Position numbers and translations under genes: made by a program. Below the pieces are notes generated by a model. That model was not told the origin of the DNA, searched no databases, and saw only the letters and a program-made list of their open reading frames with translations. Below, one piece after another: positions 1-8,503 of a DNA stretch of 19,023 nt. Each line of letters opens with the position of its first letter. Within the stretch, counting starts at the first letter, position 1. Source of the stretch: an uncultured Raoultella sp. (lineage in GTDB: Bacteria; Pseudomonadota; Gammaproteobacteria; Enterobacterales; Enterobacteriaceae); NCBI GenBank assembly GCA_900759445.1, contig CAAEVH010000043.1, positions 1 through 19,023 on the forward strand, in the 5' to 3' direction.

Positions 1-92
1 AGGGAGGCATTTTTGCCCCCAACTCTGTCTACATCATTCATGCCGAGTTGGTTATACCAAAGCACCAGCGGTGACGAGCCATTGTTGGACAT
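1..92 (-). CDS. ppsA: Phosphoenolpyruvate synthase, N-terminal fragment (cut by window edge)
   Basis: Reading leftwards from the ATG at 92-90, the frame gives 30 residues beginning MSNNGSSPLVLWYNQLGMND and ending in VGGKNASL. This matches the E. coli PpsA N-terminus as I remember it, including the start of the nucleotide-binding domain (GGKNASL). PpsA converts pyruvate and ATP to phosphoenolpyruvate, AMP and phosphate during gluconeogenesis. The rest of the gene lies outside the window. A Shine-Dalgarno-like AAGGA lies 8 bases before the start. The gene is divergent from ppsR, which encodes its regulatory kinase/phosphorylase, as in E. coli. Confidence 0.95.
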   Translation of the reverse strand, partial: MSNNGSSPLVLWYNQLGMNDVDRVGGKNAS

Positions 93-420
93 CGAACAAT
101 CCTTATATATGAACGAGGTTAGGAAACTCAATTTTGCGTAATTATCTTTGCATATTTACTTCAGCGAAAAAAACGGTGAATCGTTCAAGCAACTTTATTT
201 TTTATTTTTTCAGATTGTTTCCGTATTTGCGCAAACCCGCGAGCCACAGGGGATCACCACAAAAACTACCGGTATAAACATTTGTTCCGAAAAATGAAAT
301 GTACTTTTCAGTAAATATAAAAATACCGTTTCATTTTACAAAATAGATGCAGCAATATTCGCTTCTGGCGAATTTTAATTTATGCTTTCAGAGAATTATG
401 TCAGCCCCAGGATGAGCAAA
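93..420. other. Divergent ppsA/ppsR intergenic region
   Basis: This 328-base gap holds the ppsA leader, the Cra site and an AT-rich ppsR leader. A perfect 9-base inverted repeat (AAAATGAAA at 291-299, TTTCATTTT at 329-337) flanks a 29-base AT-rich spacer just upstream of ppsR. I find no convincing sigma-70 promoter for ppsR: several TATAAA-like hexamers (273-278, 316-321) lack a properly spaced -35. No further gene is visible. Confidence 0.6.
175..188. promoter_or_regulatory. Probable Cra (FruR) binding site upstream of ppsA
   Basis: GGTGAATCGTTCAA fits the Cra consensus RSTGAAWCSNTHHW at every position. Cra is known to activate ppsA in E. coli. On the minus strand a GATAAT -10 candidate lies at 146-141 with no good -35 (TTTCGC at 169-164). 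With that -10 the site centre is about 47 bases upstream of the inferred start, which suits an activator replacing a weak -35. The promoter placement is inferred; the motif is seen. Confidence 0.75.
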
Positions 421-1254
421 ATGGATAATGCTGTTGATCGTCACGTATTTTATATTTCTGATGGTACGGCCATCACCGCCGAGGTATTGGGCCACGCGGT
501 AATGTCGCAATTTCCGGTTACGATCAGCAGCATTACGCTGCCGTTTGTGGAAAATGAGAGTCGTGCGCGAGCGGTTAAAGACCAGATTGACGCGATCTAT
601 CAACAAACTGGCGTGCGCCCTTTGGTGTTTTACTCTATCGTTTTGCCGGAAATTCGCTCGATCATTTTGCAAAGCGAAGGATTTTGTCAGGATATCGTGC
701 AGGCGTTGGTGGCCCCACTGCAGCAAGAGATGAAGCTCGATCCTACGCCGATCGCCCATCGTACCCACGGCCTGAACCCCGGCAACCTTAACAAGTACGA
801 CGCGCGCATTGCCGCCATTGATTATACCCTCGCCCATGACGACGGCATTTCGTTGCGCAACCTCGATCAGGCGCAGGTGATCCTGCTTGGCGTTTCCCGT
901 TGCGGTAAAACCCCAACCAGTTTGTATCTGGCCATGCAGTTTGGCATTCGCGCGGCCAACTACCCCTTTATTGCCGATGATATGGATAATCTGGTGCTGC
1001 CAGCGTCCCTGAAGCCGTTACAGCATAAATTGTTCGGCCTGACCATTGACCCTGAGCGCCTGGCGGCCATCCGCGAAGAGCGCCGGGAAAACAGCCGTTA
1101 CGCCTCGATGCGCCAGTGCCGGATGGAGGTTGCTGAGGTGGAAGCGCTATACCGGAAAAACCAGATCCCATGGCTGAACAGTACCAATTATTCGGTAGAA
1201 GAGATTGCTACCAAGATCCTCGACATCATGGGGCTGAATCGCCGCATGTACTAG
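421..1254 (+). CDS. ppsR: PEP synthase regulatory protein (kinase/pyrophosphorylase)
   Basis: The 277-residue protein starts [20 protein letters not shown] and is nearly identical to E. coli PpsR (YdiA, DUF299 family). The family inactivates PEP synthase by ADP-dependent threonine phosphorylation and reactivates it by phosphate-dependent removal of that group. The nucleotide-binding loop GVSRCGKT is at residues 157-164. The frame is open 13 codons further upstream (ATG at 382), but 421 gives the usual family length and has AGGA 8 bases before it. The gene is divergent from its target ppsA, and its stop codon lies inside the aroH operator. Confidence 0.96.
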   Translation: MDNAVDRHVFYISDGTAITAEVLGHAVMSQFPVTISSITLPFVENESRARAVKDQIDAIYQQTGVRPLVFYSIVLPEIRSIILQSEGFCQDIVQALVAPLQQEMKLDPTPIAHRTHGLNPGNLNKYDARIAAIDYTLAHDDGISLRNLDQAQVILLGVSRCGKTPTSLYLAMQFGIRAANYPFIADDMDNLVLPASLKPLQHKLFGLTIDPERLAAIREERRENSRYASMRQCRMEVAEVEALYRKNQIPWLNSTNYSVEEIATKILDIMGLNRRMY

Positions 1255-1289
1255 AATGCTAGTGCATTGGTTCGATTTTTTGTTATTAT
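1248..1289 (+). promoter_or_regulatory. aroH promoter with TrpR operator
   Basis: GTACTAGAATGCTAGTGC at 1248-1265 has the TrpR operator layout: two CTAG half-sites (1251-1254, 1259-1262) with the spacing of the consensus GTACTAGTTAACTAGTAC. It corresponds in position to the known E. coli aroH operator. A -10 hexamer TATTAT sits at 1284-1289. With a 17-18-base spacer the poor -35 falls at about 1260-1266, inside the operator, so TrpR bound with tryptophan should block RNA polymerase. The operator includes the ppsR stop codon TAG (1252-1254). Confidence 0.88.
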
Positions 1290-1380
1290 GCTCGCCACCA
1301 GGCAGGATGAGTATGATATTGTGATATACATCACTTCCCGGTAGTCCTGCCGTTGAAGCAACAAATTTCTGAGACAAGTA

Positions 1381-2427
1381 ATGAACAGAACCGATGAACT
1401 CCGTACTGCGCGTATTGACAACCTGGTCACTCCAGCAGAGCTTGCGCAACGGCATCCTGTTTCGTCCTCCGTCGCCCGTCATGTTACGGACTCCCGACGC
1501 CGGATAGAAAAAATATTAAATGGTGAAGACGCTCGTTTACTGGTGATCGTAGGTCCCTGCTCGATTCACGATCTTGATGCCGCCATGGAATATGCGACGC
1601 GTTTACAGGCGCTGCGCGAAAAACATCAGGCGCGTCTGGAAATCGTGATGCGCACTTATTTTGAAAAACCGCGCACCGTAGTGGGCTGGAAAGGCTTAAT
1701 TTCCGACCCGGATTTAAACGGCAGCTACCGCGTGAACCACGGCATTGAACTGGCGCGCAAACTGCTGTTGCAGGTCAATGAACTGGGCGTACCCACGGCA
1801 ACAGAATTCCTCGACATGGTGACCGGTCAGTTTATTGCCGATTTAATCAGTTGGGGAGCCATTGGCGCACGCACCACCGAAAGCCAGATCCACCGTGAAA
1901 TGGCCTCTGCGCTTTCCTGCCCGGTCGGCTTTAAAAACGGTACGGATGGCAATACGCGTATTGCCGTCGATGCGATTCGCGCCTCCCGTGCCAGCCATAT
2001 GTTCCTCTCTCCGGATAAAACCGGCCAGATGACCATTTATCAGACCAGCGGTAATCCTTACGGGCATATCATCATGCGCGGCGGTAAAAAGCCGAATTAT
2101 TATGCTGAAGATATTGCCGCCGCCTGCGATACCCTGCACGAATTTTCCCTGCCTGAACATCTGGTGGTCGATTTTAGCCATGGCAATTGCCAGAAGCAGC
2201 ATCGTCGTCAGTTGGACGTTTGTGATGATGTGTGCCAGCAAATTCGCAATGGTTCGACGGCGATTGCCGGGATTATGGCGGAGAGTTTCCTGCGTGAAGG
2301 TACGCAAAAAATCGTTAGCGGCCAGCCGCTGGTTTACGGCCAGTCCATTACCGACCCGTGCCTGAACTGGGAAGATACTGAACTGCTGGTTGCAAAACTC
2401 GCCTCTGCGGTTGATAGCCGTTTTTAA
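1381..2427 (+). CDS. aroH: Trp-sensitive 3-deoxy-D-arabino-heptulosonate-7-phosphate synthase
   Basis: This 348-residue protein has the same length as E. coli AroH and is closely similar throughout ([12 protein letters not shown] at the start, GPCSIHD with the metal-binding cysteine, [44 protein letters not shown]). It condenses phosphoenolpyruvate with erythrose-4-phosphate, the first step of the shikimate pathway. The AroF and AroG isoenzymes answer to tyrosine and phenylalanine. Assignment to AroH rests on the remembered sequence, on the location beside ppsR, and on the TrpR operator upstream. The gene is monocistronic, with a hairpin 9 bases after its stop. Confidence 0.96.
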   Translation: MNRTDELRTARIDNLVTPAELAQRHPVSSSVARHVTDSRRRIEKILNGEDARLLVIVGPCSIHDLDAAMEYATRLQALREKHQARLEIVMRTYFEKPRTVVGWKGLISDPDLNGSYRVNHGIELARKLLLQVNELGVPTATEFLDMVTGQFIADLISWGAIGARTTESQIHREMASALSCPVGFKNGTDGNTRIAVDAIRASRASHMFLSPDKTGQMTIYQTSGNPYGHIIMRGGKKPNYYAEDIAAACDTLHEFSLPEHLVVDFSHGNCQKQHRRQLDVCDDVCQQIRNGSTAIAGIMAESFLREGTQKIVSGQPLVYGQSITDPCLNWEDTELLVAKLASAVDSRF

Positions 2428-2435
2428 TGCTGTTC

Positions 2436-2460
2436 GCCGGGTAACATCACGTTGCCCGGT
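2436..2460 (+). terminator. Probable aroH terminator hairpin
   Basis: CCGGGTAAC (2437-2445) pairs with GTTGCCCGG (2451-2459), with one G-U pair and a 5-base loop. The following sequence (2461-2479) is only moderately T-rich, so termination may be partial. It separates aroH from the Fur-controlled heme operon. Confidence 0.6.
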
Positions 2461-2530
2461 GCTAATCCTTTGTTTTCCCCCTCCTTATTGTACAAAATCT
2501 ATTCTCGTCACAATTATTTCACAAAAAGGC

Positions 2531-2572
2531 TTGCCGCAATTTTGCAGTTTGATGATAATGATTATCATTGTT
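2531..2572 (+). promoter_or_regulatory. hemP-hmu promoter with Fur box
   Basis: GATAATGATTATCATTGTT at 2554-2572 matches the 19-base Fur consensus GATAATGATAATCATTATC at 16 positions. A promoter TTGCCG (2531-2536), 17-base spacer, GATAAT (2554-2559) places the -10 inside the Fur box, so Fur with Fe(II) should block initiation. The inferred transcript starts near 2566, about 40 bases before hemP. Confidence 0.88.
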
Positions 2573-2605
2573 AAATTGATTGTTATTTTTAAACACTATT
2601 CACGT

Positions 2606-2782
2606 ATGGATAACACAACAACGCCCGCAAAAGAAAAAACACCGCCTGCCGTCGCGCCAAACGAGCGCCGAATTGACAGTAAAAGTCTGCTGGGCAAAGA
2701 GGGGCGCGTGATCATAGAACACGATGGTCAGCTCTATCTGCTGCGCCAGACACAAGCCGGAAAACTCATTCTGACCAAATAA
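2606..2782 (+). CDS. hemP: Hemin uptake protein HemP
   Basis: This 58-residue protein has the conserved family C-terminus ([21 protein letters not shown], then [15 protein letters not shown]), similar to E. coli YdiE (63 residues). HemP is a small cytoplasmic protein usually found next to heme receptor genes; its mechanism is not settled. The frame is open much further upstream, but ATGs at 2552 and 2558 lie in the Fur box before the inferred transcript start, so 2606 is the first plausible start. No clear Shine-Dalgarno precedes it, which is odd. hmuR follows after 74 bases. Confidence 0.9.
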   Translation: MDNTTTPAKEKTPPAVAPNERRIDSKSLLGKEGRVIIEHDGQLYLLRQTQAGKLILTK

Positions 2783-2856
2783 ACACCACTTTTCGCCAGC
2801 CACCCAGGTAGTACCCAGGCAGCCAGCGCTTTTCGATTTCCTAATGGAGAGTTGCT

Positions 2857-4842
2857 ATGCCACACCTGCACACTGCATCCCTGCGCCCTTCGCTCTTGGC
2901 GCTGGCGATTATCAGTAACCTGCCCGCCGTCGCGTATGCGGCGGTAGAAGATATGACCGTCACCGCTACCGGCAATGCCCGAAGTGCTTTTGAAGCACCG
3001 ATGATGGTCAGCGTGATTGATGCCACCGCGCCGGAAAACCAGACCGCCAGCTCAGCAGCCGACCTGTTGCGTACGGTTCCGGGCCTGACCCTTGACGGCA
3101 CCGGTCGTACTAACGGCCAGGACGTGAATCTGCGCGGCTACGATCGACGTGGCGTTCTGGTGCTGGTTGATGGCGTTCGTCAGGGAACCGACACCGGACA
3201 CCTGAACAGTACCTTCCTCGATCCGGCGCTGATCAAACGCATCGAGGTCGTCCGTGGTCCTTCTGCACTGCTGTACGGTAGCGGCGCGTTAGGTGGTGTG
3301 ATCGCCTATGACACTGCGGATGCCAAAGATCTGCTGGAAGCCGGACAAAACAGTGGTTATCGCGTGTTCGGTACCGCGGCAACCGGCGATCACAGCCTCG
3401 GTATGGGCGCCAGCGCGTTTGGTCGCACCGATACGCTGGACGGACTGCTTGCCTGGTCCAGTCGCGATCGCGGTGATTTGCGCCAGAGCGACGGTACTAC
3501 GGCGCCAAACGACGAAGCGATTAACAATATGCTGGCGAAAGGCAGCTGGAAAATTGACAGCGCCCAGACGCTGGCCGGCTCGCTGCGTTACTACAACAAT
3601 GACGCCCGTGAACCTAAAAACCCGCAAACAAGCGCGGCGGATGCCACCAGCAACCCGATGACCGATCGCTCAACCATCCAGCGCGACGCGCAACTGACCT
3701 ACTCGATTGCTCCAGCCGACAATGACTGGTTGAACGCGGATGCCCGCGTCTACTGGTCCGAAGCACGCATTAATGCGCAAAACACGGATAACACCGGCGA
3801 GTTTCGCAAACAAACCACCAAAGGCGGCAAAATCGACAACCGCAGCCGTCTGTTTACCGACTCTTTTGCATCTCACCTGCTGACCTACGGCGGGGAATAC
3901 TATCGTCAGGAACAACAGCCTGGCGGCGCAACCACCGGTTTCCCGGAGGCAAAAATCGATTTCAGCTCCGGTTGGTTACAAGATGAAATCACCCTGCGCG
4001 ACCTGCCGGTTACGCTGCTGGGCGGTACCCGTTATGACTCTTATCGCGGCAGCAGCGACGGCTATGAAGATGTCGATGCCGATAAATGGTCGTCCCGCGC
4101 CGGGCTCACCGTTGCGCCAACCGACTGGCTGATGCTGTTCGGTTCATACGCTCAGGCCTTCCGTGCGCCGACAATGGGCGAGATGTATAACGATGCCAAA
4201 CACTTCTCGATTGGCCGTTTTTACACCAACTACTGGGTACCGAACCCTAACCTACGCCCGGAAACCAACGAAACGCAGGAATACGGATTTGGCCTGCGCT
4301 TTGACGATCTGTTGATGGCGAGTGATGCGCTCGAATTTAAAGCCAGCTATTTCGACACCAAAGCGAAAGATTACATCTCTACCAGCGTCGACTTTGCCGC
4401 TGCGACAACCATGTCCTATAACGTACCCAACGCCAAAATCTGGGGCTGGGATGTGATGGCGAAATATTCCGCCGATCTGTTCAGCCTCGACATGGCCTAT
4501 AACCGTACGCGCGGCAAAGATACAGACACCGGCGAATACATTTCCAGCATTAACCCGGATACCGTCACCAGCAAACTGAACGTACCGGTTGCGCACAGCG
4601 GTTTTTCCGTTGGCTGGATAGGTACATTTGCTGACCGTTCAACACATATCAGCAGCAGCTACACGAAACAGCCCGGTTATGCGGTAAACGATTTCTACGT
4701 GAGTTATCAGGGCCAACAAGCGCTGAAAGGCATGACCACCACGCTGGTACTGGGCAACGCCTTCGACAAAGAGTACTGGTCGCCGCAGGGCATTCCGCAG
4801 GATGGTCGTAATGGCAAAATTTTCGTGAGTTATCAGTGGTAA
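2857..4842 (+). CDS. hmuR: TonB-dependent outer-membrane heme receptor
   Basis: This 661-residue receptor has a signal peptide of about 28 residues (cleavage near AVAYA-AVE), then a TonB box (EDMTVTAT, about 31-38). The plug domain ends with IEVVRGPSALLYGSGALGGVI, and a 22-strand barrel ends in tryptophan (SYQW). The heme-receptor boxes FRAPTMGEMY and NPNLRPETNE are present. His115 (TGHLNST) and His449 (AKHFSIG, between the two boxes) sit where the two heme-binding histidines of ShuA (His86 and His420 in mature numbering) would be once the signal is removed. GGAGAG precedes the start. It brings heme to the periplasm for HmuT, using TonB energy. Names in use for this family include hemR, chuA and shuA. 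Confidence 0.94.
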   Translation: MPHLHTASLRPSLLALAIISNLPAVAYAAVEDMTVTATGNARSAFEAPMMVSVIDATAPENQTASSAADLLRTVPGLTLDGTGRTNGQDVNLRGYDRRGVLVLVDGVRQGTDTGHLNSTFLDPALIKRIEVVRGPSALLYGSGALGGVIAYDTADAKDLLEAGQNSGYRVFGTAATGDHSLGMGASAFGRTDTLDGLLAWSSRDRGDLRQSDGTTAPNDEAINNMLAKGSWKIDSAQTLAGSLRYYNNDAREPKNPQTSAADATSNPMTDRSTIQRDAQLTYSIAPADNDWLNADARVYWSEARINAQNTDNTGEFRKQTTKGGKIDNRSRLFTDSFASHLLTYGGEYYRQEQQPGGATTGFPEAKIDFSSGWLQDEITLRDLPVTLLGGTRYDSYRGSSDGYEDVDADKWSSRAGLTVAPTDWLMLFGSYAQAFRAPTMGEMYNDAKHFSIGRFYTNYWVPNPNLRPETNETQEYGFGLRFDDLLMASDALEFKASYFDTKAKDYISTSVDFAAATTMSYNVPNAKIWGWDVMAKYSADLFSLDMAYNRTRGKDTDTGEYISSINPDTVTSKLNVPVAHSGFSVGWIGTFADRSTHISSSYTKQPGYAVNDFYVSYQGQQALKGMTTTLVLGNAFDKEYWSPQGIPQDGRNGKIFVSYQW

Positions 4843-4850
4843 TCACTTTT

Positions 4851-4866
4851 CCCCGGTTCTCCGGGG
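4851..4866 (+). promoter_or_regulatory. GC-rich hairpin between hmuR and hmuS
   Basis: CCCCGG (4851-4856), loop TTCT, CCGGGG (4861-4866) forms a perfect 6-pair stem 8 bases after the hmuR stop. No T-run follows, so it is not a standard terminator. It lies just before the hmuS Shine-Dalgarno. It could stabilise the upstream mRNA or attenuate downstream expression; this is inference. Confidence 0.45.
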
Positions 4867-4889
4867 CAGCAATCTGGAAGGAAGAGACA

Positions 4890-5921
4890 ATGAATCATTA
4901 CACTCGCTGGCTGGAACTGAAGAAAGAAAATCCTGGCAAATACGCACGTGATATTGCGGGATTGATGAATATTAGCGAAGCCGAACTGACCTTCGCGCGC
5001 GTCGGTCATGACGCCTGGCGCTTACGTGGCGAAGTGCGTGAAATCCTCGGCGCACTGGAAGCCGTCGGCGAAACCAAATGTATATGCCGCAACGAATATG
5101 CTGTGCATGAGCAGGTTGGTGCGTTTACCAATCAGCACCTGAACGGTCATGCCGGACTGGTACTCAATCCGCGCGCCCTCGACCTGCGCCTGTTCCTCAA
5201 TCAGTGGGCAAGCGTGTTCCATATCAGCGAAACAACCGCCCACGGCGAGCGTCAGAGCATCCAGTTCTTTGACCATCAGGGGGATGCGCTGCTGAAGGTC
5301 TATGCCACACAGAATACCCTCATTGAGGAATGGGCTGCGTTGCTGACCCGTTTCATCTTCGCTGAAAACCCGCCCCTGGCGCTGCAACCCGCCCCCCCTT
5401 CTGCTCCAGCCACCGTTACGGTCGATGCGCAGACCGTTGATCAAGAGTGGCGAGCCATGACCGATGTACACCAGTTCTTCGGTCTGCTGAAACGCCACGA
5501 TCTCACCCGCCAACAGGCGTTTAATCTGGTGGGCGACGATCTGGCCTGTAAAGTCGCAAATAGCGCTCTGGCGCAGTTACTCGACACCGCGCGCCAGGAT
5601 GGCAATGAAATTATGGTCTTTGTGGGTAATCGTGGCTGCGTACAGATTTTCACCGGTGTGATAGAAAAACTGGTGCCGATGAAAGGCTGGCTGAACATAT
5701 TCAACCCGACATTTACCTTACACCTGCTGGAAGAGAGCGTGGCAGAAACATGGGTAACGCGCAAACCGACCGCCGATGGCCACGTCACCAGCCTGGAACT
5801 GTTTGCTGCCGACGGCACGCAAATCGCCCAGCTGTATGGTCAACGAACGGAAGGCGAACCGGAGCAGACGCAATGGCGCGCGCAAATTGACGCACTGACG
5901 CCGAAAGGGCTGGCCGCATGA
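4890..5921 (+). CDS. hmuS: Cytoplasmic heme carrier / heme-degrading protein
   Basis: This 343-residue protein is very like E. coli O157 ChuS (about 342 residues): MNHYTRWLELKKENPGKYAR at the start, ETKCICRNEYAVHEQVG, DHQGDALLKVYAT, and the repeat-half counterparts RAMTDVHQFF, IMVFVGNRGCVQIFTG, MKGWLNIFNPTFTLHL. The two similar halves are typical of the HemS/ChuS fold. His194 (TDVHQFF) matches the ChuS heme ligand His193. ChuS opens heme to release iron; others of the family also serve as carriers. The ATG at 4890 follows a strong GGAAGGAAGAG; an in-frame ATG at 4836 would overlap hmuR and lacks this. The stop overlaps hmuT by 4 bases. Confidence 0.93.
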   Translation: MNHYTRWLELKKENPGKYARDIAGLMNISEAELTFARVGHDAWRLRGEVREILGALEAVGETKCICRNEYAVHEQVGAFTNQHLNGHAGLVLNPRALDLRLFLNQWASVFHISETTAHGERQSIQFFDHQGDALLKVYATQNTLIEEWAALLTRFIFAENPPLALQPAPPSAPATVTVDAQTVDQEWRAMTDVHQFFGLLKRHDLTRQQAFNLVGDDLACKVANSALAQLLDTARQDGNEIMVFVGNRGCVQIFTGVIEKLVPMKGWLNIFNPTFTLHLLEESVAETWVTRKPTADGHVTSLELFAADGTQIAQLYGQRTEGEPEQTQWRAQIDALTPKGLAA

Positions 5922-6739
5922 AAAAACTGCTGGTCCTGATTGCGCTACTGCCCATCGTCGCGATGGCTGCGTCCAGGGAACGGGTTGTTGCTCTCGGTGG
6001 CGATGTCACCGAGATTGTATACGCACTGGGAGCACAGTCTTCCCTTGTGGCGCGAGACAGCACCAGCCAGTGGCCTGAAGCAGCAAACGCCCTACCTGAT
6101 GTCGGTTATTTGCGCCAACTCAACGCCGAAGGGATCCTTGCCACCCGCCCTACGCTGGTCCTTGCCAGCGCGCAGGCGCAGCCCTCTCTGGTGCTAAAAC
6201 AGCTCGAACAGAGCAACGTCAGGGTTGTGACGATCCCGGCAAGCAACGCGCTTAATGTGATTGATGAAAAAATTCGCGTCATCGCCGAAGCCACCCATAG
6301 GGAGGCCGATGGCGAAACGCTGCGCACCCGCTTCCGTCAGGAACTGGCGGCGCTGCCGTCATCTGAACTTAACAAACGCGTGCTGTTTATTCTCAATCAT
6401 GGCGGGATGACCGCGATGGCGGCGGGCCAGCAAACCGCAGCCGATGCGGCTATTCGTGCCGCCGGTTTGCGCAACGCAATGCAGGGCGTTAACCGCTATC
6501 AGCCGCTGTCGCAGGAAGGTGTCATTGCCAGCCAGCCCGATCTGGTGGTGATTTCACAGGACGGCGTTAAGGCGATGGGGGGCGAAGATAACCTGTGGGC
6601 GCTGCCGGGCCTGGCGCAGACGCCTGCCGGACGGAATAAACAGGTATTGCAGGTTGACGATATGGCGCTGCTCGGCTTTAGCGTACGCACGCCGCTGGCC
6701 ATTTTGCAGCTTCGCGCTAAAGCTGAGCAATTGCCCTGA
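5918..6739 (+). CDS. hmuT: Periplasmic heme-binding protein of ABC importer
   Basis: This 273-residue protein has a short signal peptide (MKKLLVLIALLPIVAMA, about 17 residues) with no lipobox, so it is soluble and periplasmic. It belongs to the TroA/FecB type of substrate-binding proteins (RVVALGGDVTEIVYALG, then GILATRPTLVLAS, and QPDLVVIS in the second lobe). Tyr64 in GYLRQL lies where HmuT/ShuT proteins have their heme-ligating tyrosine. It should take heme from HmuR and deliver it to HmuUV. Its start overlaps the hmuS stop in ATGA, which implies coupled translation. Confidence 0.93.
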   Translation: MKKLLVLIALLPIVAMAASRERVVALGGDVTEIVYALGAQSSLVARDSTSQWPEAANALPDVGYLRQLNAEGILATRPTLVLASAQAQPSLVLKQLEQSNVRVVTIPASNALNVIDEKIRVIAEATHREADGETLRTRFRQELAALPSSELNKRVLFILNHGGMTAMAAGQQTAADAAIRAAGLRNAMQGVNRYQPLSQEGVIASQPDLVVISQDGVKAMGGEDNLWALPGLAQTPAGRNKQVLQVDDMALLGFSVRTPLAILQLRAKAEQLP

Positions 6740-7731
6740 TGTCGCGACGTATCCGTTGTTCTTTATGGACACTCGCACTCATGTTGGTCGTGATGACAAT
6801 TATGGCTACCGGTTTTGGCGCGTTGCGCCTGCCGGTAAGTCTGCTGTGGCGTGATGGCGATGAGGCACTGCGTCAAATCTGGCTCACCATTCGCTTGCCC
6901 CGCGTCCTGCTGGCGCTGGTGATTGGCGGTTCTCTGGCGCTCGCGGGCTGCGTGATGCAGGGCCTGTTTCGCAACCCGCTTGCCGATCCGGGATTACTGG
7001 GGATAAGCAGCGGAGCCGCCTGCGCCGTCGCCCTGTGGGTAGTGCTGCCGGTCTCTTTGCCCGCGCTGTTGATGCTGTACGCCCCCATGCTGGCCGCTTT
7101 TCTCGGTGCGCTGGCGGCAACGGTGGTTATTTTTATCCTTAGCCAACAACGCGACGCTTCACTCTCACGTCTGCTGTTGGTCGGTATTGCCATCAACGCG
7201 CTGTGCGGGGCGGCGGTTGGCGTTCTGTCGTGGGTCAGTAATGACGCGCAACTGCGCCAGCTGTCGCTATGGGGGATGGGCAGTCTGGGGGCCGCGCAAT
7301 GGTCCACGCTGCTGGCTGTCACTTCATTGACTGTACCGACGGTGCTGATCATCTGGCGTCTGGCACCGGCGCTGAACCTGCTGCAGTTAGGTGAGGAAGA
7401 GGCGCATTACCTCGGCGTAGATGTGCGTACCGTTCAGCGTGTTTTGCTACTTTGTAGCGCATTGCTGGTTGCCGCAGCCGTGGCGGTAAGCGGCGTAATT
7501 GGCTTTATCGGGCTGGTTATCCCGCATCTGATGCGCATGTGGCTCGGCTCAGACCATCGGGCCGTTATCCCAGGTTCCGTGCTGGCGGGCGCATTTTTAT
7601 TGCTGATAGCCGACACGCTGGCCCGTACGGCGGTTGCGCCTGCGGAAATGCCGGTCGGTTTGCTAACCAGTCTTCTGGGCGCACCGTGGTTTTTATGGCT
7701 TATTTTTCGTCAGCGAGGACCGCATGGCTGA
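6739..7731 (+). CDS. hmuU: Heme ABC transporter permease
   Basis: This 330-residue, strongly hydrophobic protein belongs to the FecCD/BtuC permease family, with about ten membrane segments. Family landmarks are RLPRVLLALVIGGSLALAG, GLFRNPLADPGLLGISSGA, and near the C-terminus [15 protein letters not shown] and DHRAVIPGS, the region that docks on the ATPase. It would form a homodimer in the inner membrane. The start shares one base with the hmuT stop (TGATG), and hmuV begins inside its end. It resembles btuC in the same window, as expected for paralogous subfamilies. Confidence 0.94.
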   Translation: MSRRIRCSLWTLALMLVVMTIMATGFGALRLPVSLLWRDGDEALRQIWLTIRLPRVLLALVIGGSLALAGCVMQGLFRNPLADPGLLGISSGAACAVALWVVLPVSLPALLMLYAPMLAAFLGALAATVVIFILSQQRDASLSRLLLVGIAINALCGAAVGVLSWVSNDAQLRQLSLWGMGSLGAAQWSTLLAVTSLTVPTVLIIWRLAPALNLLQLGEEEAHYLGVDVRTVQRVLLLCSALLVAAAVAVSGVIGFIGLVIPHLMRMWLGSDHRAVIPGSVLAGAFLLLIADTLARTAVAPAEMPVGLLTSLLGAPWFLWLIFRQRGPHG

Positions 7732-8503
7732 ACAATTCATCGCTAAAGGGCTTCACTATCGCGTCGCGGGCAGAGCGGTGATTGACGACGTCACTCTTGC
7801 TCTCGAAAAAGGTGAACTGGTGGCGCTCATCGGCCCAAACGGTGCGGGGAAATCCACCCTGTTGCGCCTGCTGACCGGTTTTCTGAAACCGGCTAAAGGG
7901 CGCTGCGTGCTGGCGGGTAAACCGCTGGATGAATGGCATAGCCAAACACTGTCGCGGCATCGGGCGGTGATGCGCCAGCAAACGCAACTGGGATTTGACT
8001 GGCCGGTAGAGGCCGTCATCGCGATGGGGCGTGCGCCCTGGACCCAGCGGTCGGAACCTCGACTTATCGCTCAGGTGATGGAAATGACCGGATGTACACC
8101 GCTGGCGGGCCGGCAATACGCCGCGCTTTCCGGCGGCGAACAACAGCGAGTACAGTTAGCCCGTGCACTGGCGCAACTTTGGTGCGACGGCGCGCCTCGC
8201 GGCTGGTTATTCCTTGATGAACCGACCTCTGCGCTGGATCTTTACCACCAGCAGCATCTGTTGCGCTTGCTGAAGACGCTTACCGCTTCACAAGAGCTGC
8301 ATGTGTGCATTGTGCTTCACGATCTGAATCTCGCCGCACTGTGGGCAGACAGAATAGTGTTGCTGCACAACGGCAGGCTGGTGTCGCAGGGAACGCCAGA
8401 GGCCGTGTTACAGGCCGATGACCTGAAGCGCTGGTATGGCGCCCAGGTACACGTTGGCCAGCATCCGGCCAACGGATCCCCGCAGGTGTTTCTGGCCCCT
8501 TAG
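7724..8503 (+). CDS. hmuV: Heme ABC transporter ATP-binding protein
   Basis: This 259-residue ATPase has Walker [10 protein letters not shown] (residues 37-45), signature LSGGEQQR (135-142), Walker B WLFLDE (161-166) followed by PTSALD, and the switch histidine in VLHDLN. It powers heme import through HmuU. The start overlaps hmuU by 8 bases, consistent with fixed stoichiometry. The stop codon overlaps that of the opposing selO gene, leaving no room for a terminator between them. Confidence 0.95.
   Translation: MAEQFIAKGLHYRVAGRAVIDDVTLALEKGELVALIGPNGAGKSTLLRLLTGFLKPAKGRCVLAGKPLDEWHSQTLSRHRAVMRQQTQLGFDWPVEAVIAMGRAPWTQRSEPRLIAQVMEMTGCTPLAGRQYAALSGGEQQRVQLARALAQLWCDGAPRGWLFLDEPTSALDLYHQQHLLRLLKTLTASQELHVCIVLHDLNLAALWADRIVLLHNGRLVSQGTPEAVLQADDLKRWYGAQVHVGQHPANGSPQVFLAP

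Noticed and set aside
382..420. Upstream start of ppsR
   Set aside because: The 13 extra residues are not part of the family; the start at 421 has AGGA at good distance.
1147..1482. Minus-strand ORF across the ppsR-aroH junction
   Set aside because: It is antisense to both genes and the TrpR operator, with no family resemblance or ribosome site.
2390..2605. Long N-terminal extension of hemP
   Set aside because: It would begin inside aroH and cross the terminator and Fur box; the conserved HemP sequence begins after 2606.
2801..2819. Tandem ACCCAGG repeats between hemP and hmuR
   Set aside because: Only two 7-base copies with no structure or known site; likely chance.
4836..4889. Upstream start of hmuS overlapping hmuR
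   Set aside because: The ATG at 4890 has a strong GGAAGGAAGAG before it and begins MNHYTRWLELK like ChuS.
7700..8143. 147-residue minus-strand ORF inside hmuV
   Set aside because: A shadow frame of a clear ABC ATPase in GC-rich DNA; no recognisable domain.
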